Source: Colletes latitarsis
Lineage: Eukaryota > Arthropoda > Insecta > Hymenoptera > Colletidae
Reading direction: 5' to 3'
DNA: 64,000 bases
NCBI RefSeq assembly: GCF_051014445.1
Contig: NW_027488366.1
Span: 16,014,001-16,078,000 of the forward strand
The notes under the pieces are model-generated. The model was not told the origin of the DNA. It made no database searches and worked only from the letters and a program-made list of their open reading frames with translations. Below are positions 63,856 to 64,000 of the stretch, piece after piece (position 1 is the stretch's first letter; every line of letters starts with the position of its first letter). The position numbers and the translations under genes are program-made.

Positions 63856-64000
63856 ATGCGAAAGTATGATCCTGATGAGGGCAAATCCCAGACCCATCCC
63901 AGACCTAACTTGGGTTGTCCCCTAAAATATTGATCGAAACCAGGTTTAATGGACTGTTTCAGTGTGGTACCACATTACTACGTGATGCAATCCAGAAACA
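63856..64000. repeat. Array continues past the window edge
   Basis: TATGATCCTGATG and CAGACCCATCCC tail, then a partial monomer starting at 63904 with a TTGGGTTGTCCCC head. The last 97 bases are an incomplete unit, so the array runs on. Confidence 0.9.

Larger units (their letters stand above)
1..64000. repeat. Satellite DNA array, 176-bp monomer, 364 tandem units
   Basis: The joint motif CCTAAC(A/T)TG recurs every 176 bp from base 4 (4, 180, 356, 532 and so on) to 63904, always on the same strand. I count 364 units: 320 of 176 bp, 41 with one extra base, one of 165 bp and two of 79 bp, which sums exactly to 63,900 bp. Neighbouring monomers differ at many positions, while copies of multi-monomer blocks are nearly identical, which is the signature of higher-order repeats. 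Nothing else interrupts the array. The unit length is close to nucleosome plus linker, as in many centromeric satellites. A centromeric or pericentromeric role is an inference; the sequence itself shows only a homogenised satellite. I do not recognise the family. Confidence 0.98.

Noticed and set aside
1..64000. CRISPR array
   Set aside because: Regular spacing and repeats are present, but the whole unit is repeated with no unique spacers, and 176 bp is far outside CRISPR repeat-spacer length.
1..64000. Assembly artefact as explanation of the duplicates
   Set aside because: Cannot be excluded for the 1936-bp and 704-bp copies from sequence alone, but most copies carry private substitutions and exact whole-monomer indels, which argues for real duplications.

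Overview
The window is one uninterrupted tandem satellite array. From base 4 to base 63903 I count 364 head-to-tail units of a single monomer, all in the same orientation. My tally is 320 units of exactly 176 bp, 41 of 177 bp (one inserted base), one of 165 bp and two of 79 bp. These lengths add up exactly to the measured span. There is no convincing gene, RNA gene, transposon, CRISPR array, unique-sequence spacer or inversion. This is typical of eukaryotic nuclear satellite DNA, most likely centromeric or pericentromeric heterochromatin, because the unit is nucleosome-sized and organised in higher-order repeats. I do not recognise the monomer: it is not human alpha satellite, Arabidopsis CEN180 or Brassica CentBr as I know them. 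The species is left open.

Layout. Bases 1-7849 hold an older-looking subfamily. It is marked by an A-run insertion (177-bp units) and a CACATTAC flank, and contains its own 10-, 5- and 19-monomer-spaced duplications. From about 7850 a second set of monomer types dominates, with CACACTAC flanks and heads such as TGAATTATT, TGAGTTATC and GTCCTCTAAGATATTGATGG. This part is a mosaic of overlapping segmental duplications: 7850-15297 with 15596-21800; 20617-24105 with 24842-28329; 21310-25395 with 29055-32964; 30269-33380 with 36255-39190; 33732-35944 with 39190-41226; 31972-34027 with 43415-45470; 20021-21970 with 45547-47496; 48290-50018 with 55945-57673; and 49945-53908 with 59891-63855. Copy spacings are whole numbers of monomers plus the counted one-base insertions, except where a 79-bp stub shifts the phase.

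Dynamics. The copies record unequal exchange (whole-monomer gains and losses of 1, 3, 4, 6 and 11 units), a nearly perfect and so very recent 1936-bp tandem duplication, a three-monomer sub-array whose copy number differs between homologous segments (1.3, 2.3 and 3.3 rounds), and two conversion-like patches inside a 3.96-kb duplicate pair.

Within the monomer, the notable elements are a perfect palindrome of up to 16 bp (AGTGTGGTACCACACT), a second dyad (AAACC-A-GGTTT) about 26 bp away, an 11-bp internal direct repeat at the monomer joint, and a B-box-like GATCGAAACC. No protein-coding function is supported: 176 is not a multiple of 3, so any open frame is broken within about one monomer.
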